A DNA stretch of 64,000 bases from positions 28,968,028-29,032,027 of the forward strand of contig CM042966.1 in assembly GCA_023678885.1 (NCBI GenBank), given 5' to 3'. Shown here one piece after another: positions 1 through 10,766 of the stretch. Numbering within the stretch: the first letter of the stretch is position 1; each line of letters opens with the position of its first letter. The notes beneath the pieces were generated by a model. The model saw only the letters and a list, made by a program, of their open reading frames with translations, ran no database searches and was not told the origin of the DNA. This stretch comes from Pogostemon cablin. Taxonomy: Eukaryota > Streptophyta > Magnoliopsida > Lamiales > Lamiaceae. The position numbers and the translations under genes are program-made.

Positions 1-1149
1 GGGCAGCAGAACTCAAAGACCTTCTTCAAATTTGGAACAAACAATATGGATCACAATGGTAGGGATATTCTTCCTACATCTCCAGTGCCGGATGGTGTAA
101 GGACGATCAAGAAGACTAATTGGATGATGATTCTGATACTTGCATCCGGTCTAGTAGCTTATTCGGTTGTCTCGCTCGCGTTGTTTGGCCTATTTTTGTT
201 CAAATCGCGTGTTCTGGAGTACAAACGGCTAGCTGAATCAGGCATCGCCAAAGAGCTAACTTTGCGATTGTACTCGTACAAAGAGCTCAAAGTGGCTACA
301 AAAGGGTTCAAGGAAGAGCTAGGCAAGGGATCATTCGGAGCAGTATTCAAAGGAGCTATAAACAATGGCGAGAAGTTAATAGCAGTGAAGAGACTGCAGA
401 AGCTGGTGGAAGAGGGGGAGAGAGAGTTCCAATCAGAAATGCGTGTAATCGGAAGAACGCACCACAAGAACCTCGTTCGACTCCTCGGTTACTGCACCGA
501 GGGGTCGAACAGGCTCTTGGTGTACGAGTTCATGAGCAATGGCTCCCTGGCTGATCTCCTTTTCCAGTCAGGGAGGCGGCCTGACTGGCACGACAGGGCG
601 AGAATCGCCCTGGACGTTGCCAGAGGGATCCTGTATCTGCACGAAGAATGTGAAGCACCCATTATTCACTGTGACATCAAGCCTCAGAACATACTAATGG
701 ACGAGTTCTGGAATGCCAAAATCTCCGATTTCGGGTTGGCCAAACTGCTGATGCCGGATCAGACAAGAACCTTCACTGATACAAGAGGGACTCGAGGCTA
801 TCTTGCGCCGGAGTGGCATAAAAACATGCCTATATCTCTCAAAGTGGATGTTTATAGCTACGGAATCGTGCTACTGGAGATCATAAGTTGCAGGAAAAGC
901 ATTGATCTCAGCGTCTCAAAACCCGAAGAGATTCAGCTCTCCGGGTGGGCTTACAGCTGCTTCGCTGCAGGCGAGACGAGCAAGCTCTTGAAAGGCGAAG
1001 AAGTTGACAGAAGATCTTTGGAGAGAATGGTTAGTGTGGCTCTTTGGTGTATCCAAGGTGACCCCATTCATCGACCTTCCATGAAAGGTGTTGTCCTAAT
1101 GTTGCAGGGACTTACAACCATATCCACTCCACCATGTCCTACTGCTTAA
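1..1149 (+). CDS. G-type lectin S-receptor-like Ser/Thr kinase, C-terminal part (LecRK-like)
   Basis: The reading frame is open from base 1, so the gene starts upstream of the window; what is visible is the membrane anchor and the whole cytoplasmic kinase. Counting from the first Met at 46, a hydrophobic transmembrane segment lies at residues 27-53, the glycine loop (GKGSFGAVFKG) at 93-103, the ATP lysine K115, the catalytic HCD at 198-200, DFG at 218-220 and APEW at 244-247. HCD in place of HRD makes it a non-RD kinase, which in plants is common among immune receptors. The C-terminal pattern GEEVD...ALWCIQ...PPCPT is typical of the LECRK/RLK1 family and the stop at 1147-1149 falls at the usual place, so the visible part looks intact. 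The extracellular lectin domain, expected upstream, is off the window. Function in pathogen or insect sensing is a family inference. Confidence 0.9.
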   Translation, partial: GQQNSKTFFKFGTNNMDHNGRDILPTSPVPDGVRTIKKTNWMMILILASGLVAYSVVSLALFGLFLFKSRVLEYKRLAESGIAKELTLRLYSYKELKVATKGFKEELGKGSFGAVFKGAINNGEKLIAVKRLQKLVEEGEREFQSEMRVIGRTHHKNLVRLLGYCTEGSNRLLVYEFMSNGSLADLLFQSGRRPDWHDRARIALDVARGILYLHEECEAPIIHCDIKPQNILMDEFWNAKISDFGLAKLLMPDQTRTFTDTRGTRGYLAPEWHKNMPISLKVDVYSYGIVLLEIISCRKSIDLSVSKPEEIQLSGWAYSCFAAGETSKLLKGEEVDRRSLERMVSVALWCIQGDPIHRPSMKGVVLMLQGLTTISTPPCPTA

Positions 1150-1940
1150 CCCCTATATGTCAACCAAAAATTGATGCTGTTAATGTGTATATGATGTGTA
1201 TCTGCAGATTCTTAGTTCTTAAATAATTTGCACCTGAAATTAATGTGTATATGATGATTTGGTTTTATGCAAATTTATGAGGTATTCAAAACAGTATATG
1301 TATGGATGAGATTATTAAAACAATTCAATTCGTGCATTTTCCCGAACACCTTATATGCATCCTGAAAACATCCTTTGCTGTATATTCATTTCCCAAAGCA
1401 AACATTTATGTTATTATGGGCTAATGGGCCATCTTCATAGAGAATCTCTTTTACTACATAGTTCTACGCCAGTTGTGCTATTATGGTAAGTAACTCCATT
1501 CACTAACTCAATCCTTAATCTGCAATAATCATACACGTCATTACAGAAGCCCTCAAAAATACACAACTTCTGCTACTCATTTTATCATACTGCAGAACGA
1601 AACACCCCCCCAAAACACAACCCAAATCTCTCTACCTTGTATCACACATGGCTATTCCCATGAAATGTATTGATCATATTTTTTATTCTCCTTCAGCATC
1701 AATAGCTCGGTTTTCATAGGAATTACGGTATCTAATCTTTCACTGTGAGTTTGAGATATAAATCTGAAATTAATTTCGTTGAAAGGAAATTCTATCATTA
1801 TACGTGTTGTAACTGAAGCTGCAGTATGAGATGGTTGTTTCTGCCTTGAATTAACTGTTTAATTGAACACGAACACTGCTGCCATTTTTTTATTTCTTGC
1901 AGGATTACTGCATGTTTCTCTGTCTATTTCTTCACAATGA
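1150..1940. other. 3' flank of the lectin kinase, no gene seen
   Basis: This stretch holds the presumed 3' untranslated region of the kinase followed by AT-rich spacer. No long open frame, RNA gene or element ends were recognised. Confidence 0.5.
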
Positions 1941-3227
1941 ATTGCTGATAACCTGTTCGATAAAATGTCGATATCGGGGTTTTGGTCTTGCATGCTTACA
2001 TCTTGAAAAGGAAAATCCTTATCCAGGGCCTTTATTGGACTTCCATCAATGAAGGAAACAATTCAGAAGAATCTGAGTTCTTCTGTAGCTGATACAAAAT
2101 TCACGGAGTTTGAGTATTTCTGTAAACATCACGAAAGGGAGGCACTTACAGTGAGCTCTCTAACAAAAGTCTCCGACATTTTGAGCATTTCAGCTCAGCA
2201 AAGGAAGGTGGTATGACATAAGATTTGTCCACAGGTGACACAGTACAAGATATGGACAGGTGCACTTGTTGAGATACTCAATGGATTGAAATCTGAGCTT
2301 GAGGTGCTGATTCATAGGAGGCCGATTAAAGAGATGAGATTAGCTCAGCAAATTGTTGTTAGTTGTTTGAAGTTTCTTGAATCTGCTGTGTCTTGTGACC
2401 CTGAGACTAGTTCTTGGATGCGCCTCACACCTACAAAAGGGACGGATTCGCCTGATTCTCCCAAGTGGGAGGATGCTCTTGAGATGTCGATTGATCTTAT
2501 TAACTGCTTGAGTGATGAAAGTGAATTAGCCTTCCATGTGTCTAAGCTTGAGGTGATGAAAGAAGGGCTCTATCAGATTCGAGATGTGTTGGTTGATAAG
2601 AACATCGGGTACAAGGAGGTCCGACATCAAGAATATTTGGTGCAGAAAAAGCTAACCAAGACATTAGGCCACTCATCAAAGTGTTTATTCACATTGTTAT
2701 TGCATTATCTGTATGGCACTGTTGGAGATATTGAAATAGACGTTCGTGGAGGTGTTCATGGAGTTGGCGGTCGCAATAAGTTTTGGTTGTACATGGGAAA
2801 GATTTTGACAATGGACGAGGAAAAGGTCGTGTGGAACGGAGTGAAGCAACTAGATAGAGCGATGGGGTTGTTCAAGTTTGTATGGGAGAGTGCAGAGATT
2901 AAAGGAGAGTTGCAATTGCAAGGACATTTGTGGTGTGTTGGAGCTGAAAACAGATCATTTAGATATAGAGGAAATGTTTACTTGGTGCATGAGATCAGTC
3001 TTTGATATAGCAGTTGTTTGTACTTGTGAAGAATTTGATTTTTTTGTAGGATTATCAAAAGTTGATAATGTTTGAAACTAGAGTGCTTTTAGACAAAATA
3101 TAAGAAGGTTGAATTATTTGCCAAATATTCACTTTTTTCTTCCAGCAATTTTTCAAAAATTCTCAATTGTTGAACTGGAAAAGATGATGTCGATTCACAA
3201 AAGAATCAAGAATCTGTTTAAGTAGTT
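1941..3227 (+). pseudogene. Truncated, nonsense-bearing copy of the uncharacterised 424-aa gene (copy 1)
   Basis: This is a near-identical partial copy of the intact gene at 10767-12041. Homology begins at about 1941, in sequence that lies upstream of the intact gene's start, then jumps at 2021-2027 straight to the exon part corresponding to 11060, so about 310 bp including the start codon is absent. Both sides of the join share CAGG. A TGA at 2214-2216 replaces the CGA arginine codon of the intact copy. After it the frame is open to the TGA at 3003-3005 and would read about 256 residues, but that frame has no ATG near its start (a GTG stands there). The flank after the stop, to about 3227, matches the flank of copy 3 (19380-19637) and not that of the intact copy. 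It is best read as a dead copy that keeps the ancestral 3' flank. Confidence 0.85.
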
Positions 3228-3441
3228 TTCTGGTTGTCAAGAATCAATATTTTGGTAAGGTTGTTTATTTGCAGAAGTAATAAACATACATTCTGAATTA
3301 TGTATCTATGATCTTTTATTAAAAGGAAAAAAGAAAGAAAAAGAGAAAAGAAAGCAAAACATGGGAGATGCACATGTATGGTAATGAAGCTCTTACATCC
3401 TAGGATAATCTCGTTCAAACAACCATAGTAAGTAATGTAAG

Positions 3442-6051
3442 TTAATAGTGAGGAAGATCAGCATAAAATGCTATATTATTGTTGGCGCAGTGATTTATCA
3501 GCTTGTCTGAGTCAGAAATATCCAGCTCTTTTAGTGGCCATGCCTTGCTAAGGAGCAAGCGTGGCAGTGTCTTGAGCCCTCTACATTCTATAATTTTTAA
3601 GGTTGTGAGACAAGGCATGATTGTGGAATGCTGTGCTACTTCGGCCGTTATGTCCTCCCACTCCTTCCAACTCGAACACGTGTAGAATTCCAGTGTCTTC
3701 AATCTGGGAAAGGCAATGACACGATCATCCCCTTGTATTCCCAAGAATTCTCTTCCCACATACTCGAATTTGTTCACCAGATTCAACATAACCTCTTCCA
3801 GACATGGAAGTTGTCCGAGGGGTGGCAATGTTGTCAGCTGAAAGCATTTGTAGAGGGACGAAACATGTATCCATTACGCCAGTTGTCTGAGGTTTGGGTG
3901 GGGATGCACGGCCTTTATCAAATCCATCCTCACCTTATCAAATTCCTCATTTACATCCAACTCATCGTTGAATCTTGTTACAAGACTCTTCAGCTGCATC
4001 TTATTGCCCAACTCTGCTTCCCGAGCATCGTCAACCACTCCCTCCATAACTTCACCATCCAAAATTATGTACAACCACAGAGATCCACTAAGATGGTATA
4101 ATTTCTTCAATAGTCTCATCTTGTTCCAACGACTTCCTACTGAAAAACCACTCAAAGTGCTGAAATATCCAGAGTTGTCAGTTCGACCAAACCGCATATG
4201 CTCTCTGGCAACTCCCTCAGAGCACCATTCATACTTAAGTAGAGGTGTCTCAGGTGAATCAAATTCTCAATCTCCCCGGGGATCTCTGTTAGACCGCAGT
4301 TGACTAATCCAAGAGTTTGCAGAAGATATAGCTGGCAAATGATTTTGAGGTCTTCCTTGGATAGGACGTTATGACTCAAGTCCAACCGCCTCAAGTGAAT
4401 CAATTTCTCCATACCTTGTGGGATACTTTTTAAGCCACAATGCTGCATACTTAACACCCTCACACGTGTGAGGCAACCACAAATACTTTGAGGGGATTCT
4501 TTGCGATCCCAAGACGCGCTGTAAAATTCATTTATTGTGGGAATTGATGAAGGGTCACACACTTGGCAACTTGTGTAACTCAATGATCCCTCCACCCTAC
4601 CATTAGCAAAGTCATGTACAATATCATGCATCTTACAATTTGTTATTTTCCCACCATCTAACTCATCCATCCTAAAATCCTGAAATAGAGAACGCATTGT
4701 TAACACATCAAAACACTCTCTCCCTTTGACTTCCATCTCACCGCTATTGGATCCCAAGTAAGCAAGTGCCATCCAGTTCAGTATCAGCATCTCAACATCA
4801 ATCACTGTGTCTTTTGGAAACACAGCGCAATACGAGAAGCAACGCGATAATTCGTTGTAGCTCAAAAGCAAATGTGGGAAGATTTCTACTTCCGCCTCCT
4901 CCATTTCCCAGATCTCACTCCTCGACACATTTTCCCACTCTTCCAAGCTTCTCTTGAAACACAAAAGACTTCCCATAGTCTTTACGGCCAGTGGCAACCC
5001 ATTGCACTTTTTAGCTATTTTACTGCCAACCTCCTTAAATTCCTCTTCATTCCTTCCACCAAGGGAAAAGCGATGCAATAATAACCAGCAATCATCTTCC
5101 GAGAGGAGTTTAGGATGACATATGTCGTCTTCCCTTACTCCCATCATTTTCACTACTCTGTCACTTCTTGTGGTCACCAAAACCTTACTACCAACTCCAC
5201 CACATATGAGAGTGCTTTCTAAGGGTTCCCATTTTTTTCGATCCTAGGTCCAAACATTATCAAGTACAAGAAGAAACTTCTTCCCAGTACATGTTTCAAT
5301 AAAACATCCAAATTGTTGGTACTTGGAGAACTCCCTTTTATACCCTCAAGAATACCTCTGGCTATGGCAGCTAGATCCAAATCCAGATCCTGAAGTCGAA
5401 AGATTTCTCAAACTGACTATAAACTAGTTGAGCAAGGGTTGTCTTCCCAAGTCCCCCCATACCCACTATAGACAGAATTTGGATATTGTCTGAATCCTCT
5501 CCACTGTCCATAAGTTTGCCAACAAGAAAATCCTTGTCTGTATCTCGTCCATGAACCTTTGGCAAGTCAATTGAGGAAGTAGTTTGAAATTGCCACTATT
5601 CAGGCAAACGATCAGCAGAAGTGGGGATGGATGTAATGACCAAATTATATTTATCTTTCTCCTTGAGTATTTGATCAAGTTCTTCTTTCACATTTTGTAT
5701 CTTCATGGCAATGTCGCGTCGGAAAACCACTTTCTTGAAACTTAAACACGAAGATGGGATGAAATGAACAGCAACAACATGATTGTCAACCTTAAGCTGA
5801 TCAATCTTGAGTTTGAGGATCGCGTAGTTCCACTCATCCAAAACGTCCTCCATTTCGTTAGATTTATGTTCCAGCTTCCACAACCAGCGGTTGATATTCT
5901 TGTCGTGAAATCTTCGATTCTCAGCATCACCCAACACGTTTCTGAGTGTCTGCAGTTCATTGGAAAGATTAAGAATTTTCTTGTCGACACCTCTCACCAA
6001 ACGGATTTCGTTTTCAATCTGCTCTTTGATGAACACGATTACGTCCGCCAT
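3442..6051 (-). pseudogene. Broken CC-NBS-LRR disease resistance gene (RGA-like)
   Basis: On the minus strand the pieces of one CNL protein follow each other in order. From the ATG at 6049-6051 comes an Rx-type coiled-coil N-terminus (MADVIVFIKEQIE...) to about 5596. The P-loop GMGGLGKTT lies near 5440-5465, kinase-2 (LLVLDNVW) near 5240-5265, then the RNBS-B TTRSD, GLPLA (about 4990), an MHD motif (KMHDIVHDF, about 4610-4635) and leucine-rich repeats to 3442. The frame is broken by stops or shifts near 5590, near 5370-5380, by a TAG just after kinase-2 (about 5245), near 4150-4200 and near 3830-3880. An intact CNL is one long open frame of roughly 900 residues or more; here the repeat region is also short. 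No splice arrangement that rescues all breaks was seen. With the lectin kinase it makes an immune-receptor neighbourhood. Confidence 0.85.
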
Positions 6052-6465
6052 CAACCTCTTCTCTTGTTTTGTAAATTCTCATGGATATGAAACAATACAT
6101 TAGCAAATTGATCAAATTCTTTTAGATACGTACAAATTTGCAAAAGGAAGAATTTATAAAATAAACAAAATTCAATATCAATACATCCATTTTTTAAAAA
6201 AAAAATTTCTTTTCAAACCGTGAGAACCCAATCATTTGATTTTTTATTAATGAGTATTATTATTTAATATATATAATAAATAATTATATTAATGTGTGTC
6301 ACAAATCACTTATATTTTAAAATTGTATTAGTGGTTTATGTAAAAGGAAGCGTTACTTTTAGAATAAAAAAAATTAATTTCTTTTAAGCGGATAGAGCTA
6401 AGTATAACATAAAATATTCACTTAAAATAAACTGACACATAATGAAAATGCGTGAAAAAAAGACA
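6052..6465. other. AT-rich spacer upstream of the NLR relic
   Basis: The stretch contains the presumed former promoter of the broken NLR gene and homopolymer-rich AT sequence. No gene was seen. Its last ten bases (6456-6465) are the left target-site copy of the next element. Confidence 0.4.
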
Positions 6466-8381
6466 GGCTTTTTTAATGAAATATTGTAGTTTTAAAAAAA
6501 TTAACATTAAATATTGTAGTTTTAAAAAAAATTAATCAAATATTATAATTGTATGGGGTGTTAATAAATAAGCAAAGTTGTCCTTATAAATAGACAACTT
6601 TTTCAATAGTGAAGTTGAAGTTGCCCGTGGGTGGCAGGTTTAATAGTGAATTTCAAACACTTTTTGACTTGTAATAGTAAAATTGTCTTAACCAGGGCAA
6701 CTCTTGAATATTTGATTTTATTTGTAGTTTAAATTTTTTTTTGAAGCGATTCATATATTTGTTTTTTTAACTTTTATACTAGTTTTTGTCCCCCTTACTA
6801 CACGGGTTCTACTATATTTTATGTTTTTATTTTAAAAATATAATTTATAAAAATTTCTTTTTATGATTTTATATTTTATTGAATATATATTTTTATTTAA
6901 TAGTTTTTTAATTGTAATTTTTCACTCTTACAATTTGTAGATTATATTTAAGAAGAAAAAATTATTTTTATTTAATTAGATATTTCATAAAATTTTATAT
7001 GACAGCTAAAAAGTGATAATATTTTTAATTAAAAAATGATAATAAACTATAAAATTGTGATAATTCATCCAATTAAATTATATTATAAATAATTCAAATT
7101 ATTAAATTATTTTATGAACAATTATTACGATGCATAAAAAGTGATAATATTTTTAATTAAAAGTGATAATTGTTAAAGGAAAAGTAATATCCGTCAATTT
7201 GAACAATTTTGCAACGAATCATTAGACGGATAAAAGTGATAACATTTTTTATAAAAAGTGATACTCGATCAAGAAAAAGTGATATCCCTCAAATTGAACT
7301 TTTTCATGAACAATTAATATAAAATAAATAAAAAGTAATAACATTTTTATAATAATACCTTAATTATTAAAAGTTATAACCTATAATGTACTATTTCATG
7401 ACAATTCATAAAATAAATATAGAGTGATAATGTATTTAATAAAAAGTGATGTATAATCATGCAAAAGTAATATACATCCAATTGAACCATTTGATTATGA
7501 TCAACTTAATTATAAAAATCAACATTTTAAAAAATAAAATAAAAATATATATTATTTTTAATAATTTAAAATCATTAATAAAATAATCTATTTAAATCTT
7601 ATTAAAAAATCACAATTAACGCCACCTGAACATCACGGCAAACACAATTAAAAATATGAATATTTTTAAGATTAAATACAGTATTAAATTTTATAAAACA
7701 ATACGTTCATAAATTCATTTATAAATTAATAAATATTCTTAAGATTAAATACAATATTAAAATAATTATATGTAATATAATTCTTTATAAATTAATGAAT
7801 ATAAATACCATATAAATTATTTACATATTAAATACAGTAAAGAATTTATTAAAATTTTCATTTATAAATTCTATTTAATCACAAATTGTTTAAATTCTTT
7901 AAACATGGAATATTTAAGGAGTAATTTTGCAAAAATAAGATTTACATGTGAACTCAGTTCACACAAAACTCACTTGTTATATAATTATCATTTTATTATA
8001 TTATTATTTATATAATAATATATACTTATTAATTATAATAAAAATAGATCATTATAATATAGGATAATCATTTTGTAATGATTGCTAATTTTATTTAATT
8101 ATTAAATTCAATCATCATTTATTCCATCATTTTGTAATGATAATTACTCTTATTCATCAATTCAAAAGTTACCTCCACAAAAAGCAACTTTGTTTATCAA
8201 AAAAATCACGAAATTAACGTGATGTTCAAAGTTGTTTCTACAAGGGCAACTTTACTATTGACATGTGTCACCTCATCAAAGTTACTCCTTGTGGAGACAA
8301 TTTTGCTTATTTCATTAATAAGCCATGTAACTACAATTTAGTTAAATTTTTTTAAAACTACAATATTTCATTAAATAAGCC
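6466..8381. mobile_element. AT-rich non-autonomous DNA element with terminal inverted repeats (Mutator-like?)
   Basis: The two ends are inverted copies: about 37 bp around 6466-6505 (GGCTT..AATGAAATATTGTAG) match the reverse complement of 8345-8381, and weaker inverted matching continues inward (for example AAGCAAAGTTGTCC near 6575 against the complement near 8300). The flanks 6456-6465 and 8382-8391 are a 10 bp direct repeat with one mismatch (AAAAAAGACA and AAAGAAGACA). Long inverted ends with a 9-11 bp duplication fit Mutator-like elements. The interior of about 1.9 kb has no credible open frame and is full of the motif AAAAGTGATAA, repeated irregularly between about 7005 and 7480. It can move only if a transposase is supplied from elsewhere. 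Confidence 0.6.
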
Positions 8382-8391
8382 AAAGAAGACA

Positions 8392-9060
8392 TGTGACATA
8401 AAAAACTCGAAAATAGTACTATTGGATTATATTTCAGAGTCCAACTAGGTCTTCCTATAAATATCTTTTTTTTTAATTATTTAATTTAATTTAATGGAAC
8501 TTAATTTATCAGTGTAGATAATTCAGGTGTAGTGGCACATCACATAATTACCCTATATTTAATTTTATAGGTTATTCATTTTAATTAATAAGGATATTAT
8601 TTTAATTTTATAGATTAATTGCAAGAGTTACTTTCTCTTATTACAAATTAATTCTCATATTTGAAAAATTATAAAAATGAAATTCACTTTTAACGATTGT
8701 TGCAAAACATATTCACTATGTGATATATTTTTCAAATGTAACTAGAAAAATTCATAATTACTCCATAAGATAAAGAATTACATGAGATCGTCTCATGAAA
8801 GTCATTTAATGAGACGAATAAAAAGTGATACCTAATATAATTTCGACGTCTAATTAATGTATGTGATAATGATGAAGTAAATTATTTTATGAACAAATTA
8901 TATTATAAAAGAAAATAATTAAATTTTTAATAAATCTCAAAAATGAAAATGCATGTAATACTATTTTGCATTATAGATATTGCTAAATTTAAGAAAATCT
9001 CAAAAAATTAATAGATGGGCTCAACATAAAGCCCAGCCTCACATTGTATCGGCCCAATAG
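8392..9060. other. AT-rich spacer, no gene seen
   Basis: The stretch is composed of AT-rich sequence with further isolated AAAAGTGATA motifs (about 8820). No open frame or element ends were recognised. Confidence 0.4.
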
Positions 9061-9576
9061 GATTCAAATCACCAAACATAACTCCACTCACCATTTTCGT
9101 AGAAAATCAAAATTTTCTTCCCCAATTCTCCACTCCCGGATTTCCCTCTTCACACTCTAAATGAAATCCGATCACTAGCTCAGTTTCTCGAAGTTGCAGC
9201 AATGGCGGATTGGTATTGGTACACAAAATGGGCCACCGAAGATTTCAAAACATACGCCTACATCGCCCTCTCCAGTGCCCACATATTATTCAACTAAGGT
9301 TAACTAAATATTCTCTAGAATTTCTATATGTAATATATACCCGAGTCGATTGAACTTTTCAAGTAAGCATTTTTTCAAGCAGCTGGTGGGTGCTGCATTG
9401 ATCCTATCAGTTTGAAGAAGATTATCAATTGGGAATTTCTACCACAACTATCGAATTTCAAAGAGAAGTGGTTGTAATTCGATTTTTCCAGGTCGGTTTT
9501 TCTTGTTCTTCGTTCTGGGGGTGTTGATGCTCTTTTGTCCCATGTTTGGTGAAAAAGTATTCTATTACAGGTAATC
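9061..9576 (+). pseudogene. Possible remnant of an unidentified gene 5' end
   Basis: A pyrimidine-rich leader-like stretch (about 9060-9200) precedes an ATG at 9202 that opens a 31-codon frame beginning MADWYWYTKWATEDFK and stopping at about 9297. Further on, 9380-9475 and 9490-9576 can each be read as short hydrophobic peptides, the last ending at a donor-like GTAATC. The pieces are in different frames. I do not recognise the protein. It may be a decayed gene with several exons, or chance; confidence is low. Confidence 0.3.
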
Positions 9577-10242
9577 TGATGCGCTAAGAAATGTTATATA
9601 AACTGCTTTGTATGGCCCTGCTTTTAGAGATTTAAGTACTTCTTATATGTAGCCTAGGTAATATTCTTCTGCCCAATTTTCGATTCATCTTTTCTTTTCG
9701 CCCAGTGGGATTTGTGAATCATCATTGCAAAGCTTTTGGCCCGGTTATGTAAGAATCAGTTTAGCTAATTTTCAAGTTACTATTAAGCAAGCTTCTTTCT
9801 ACTAATTTATAATTCCCTGTAAATACCACGACCGTCATATTCCGCTAATGTGTTCTACCTCCTCCCACCATAGCTTTTCAATCTAATAAACAACCCATTC
9901 TAAAGGACTACCAGGTGCCAATTTATCTAGACCACCTTCTGCTTTTTATCTGCTTCAAGACGTGGGAAAGTTATGCCCCTTGCCTCAGATTATTGTTGCT
10001 GGTCGAGTGCCAGTTTCTCATTATTTTTTATTGCTTATTAAGATTTCAGTTGTATGTTATCTTTAATCATATGGTAAATACGTACTTTTCATTTTCATTA
10101 AAATTTTTAACTTGAATATTTTGACAAAAGCATCATATCTTATAGGTGAAATTATTGGCATAATTTGTTGTCTGGCTATTCAGCCTCACTGATAATGTTC
10201 ACGTATGCACTGGGAATGTCAATTAAATATATCTTATTTCAG
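9577..10242. other. Intergenic sequence, nothing recognised
   Basis: No gene or element ends were recognised. A 66-codon open frame at 9915-10115 is composed of low-complexity hydrophobic residues and is not supported. Confidence 0.4.
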
Positions 10243-10500
10243 ATTATTAAGAAGAGTTGGTATGGTCACTGGAGCTGCAAGTGGCTTTGAAGAGAACATT
10301 GTGTGTATGCTTCACAGACATGGTGGAAAGGTTTGTATAGCCGATATTTGAGACAATCTGGGTCAGCACATCTGCGAAAGCCTCAGTAACAGCCCCAACA
10401 TATTGTTTTGGTGGATCATGATTCATGCATATGATGTCCGTTGTGAAAAGTTTGGACTGAAATTGTGTTTACCGTGGATGAGATCAATTCTATAAAAAAG
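10243..10500 (+). pseudogene. Fragment of a short-chain dehydrogenase/reductase gene (SDR110C-like)
   Basis: After an acceptor-like TTATTTCAG the + strand reads VGMVTGAASGFEENIV...HRHGGKVCIADI, a clear SDR N-terminus: the cofactor motif TGxxxGxG is present as TGAASGFE, so its last glycine is lost, and it is followed by the beta-alpha-beta segment with KVCIADI. A TGA stops the frame directly after this, and then DNLGQHICESLSN continues the family pattern before the match fades. Plant relatives with this pattern include secoisolariciresinol dehydrogenase-like and ABA2-like enzymes that oxidise secondary alcohols using NAD. Only about 80 of the usual 260-300 residues remain, without the catalytic YxxxK, so it is a dead fragment. 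It sits between the unknown remnant and the intact 424-aa gene. Confidence 0.75.
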
Positions 10501-10766
10501 TTCATTGTTCTTTATTTTTTTGGATTTAACGGTTTCCATTCAAAACTTAATGGCAGGGATCAAAATTGCATCTTTTGGGAACAAAAAAAAGGTTAGGGAC
10601 CAAAAGTGAAAGTGGACTTTTTGTATGGGACTAAAAGTGCAATTTTCCCATTTCTCAACTGAAAATTGCTGATAACCTGTTCGATAAAATGTTGATATTG
10701 GTTTTTTGTTCTTGCATGCTTGGATCGTGAAAAGGAAAATCCTTATGCAGGAAATTTACAAGTGAA

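Noticed and set aside
159..467. Minus-strand open frame of 102 codons
   Set aside because: It is antisense to the conserved kinase frame and has no recognisable sequence; a shadow.
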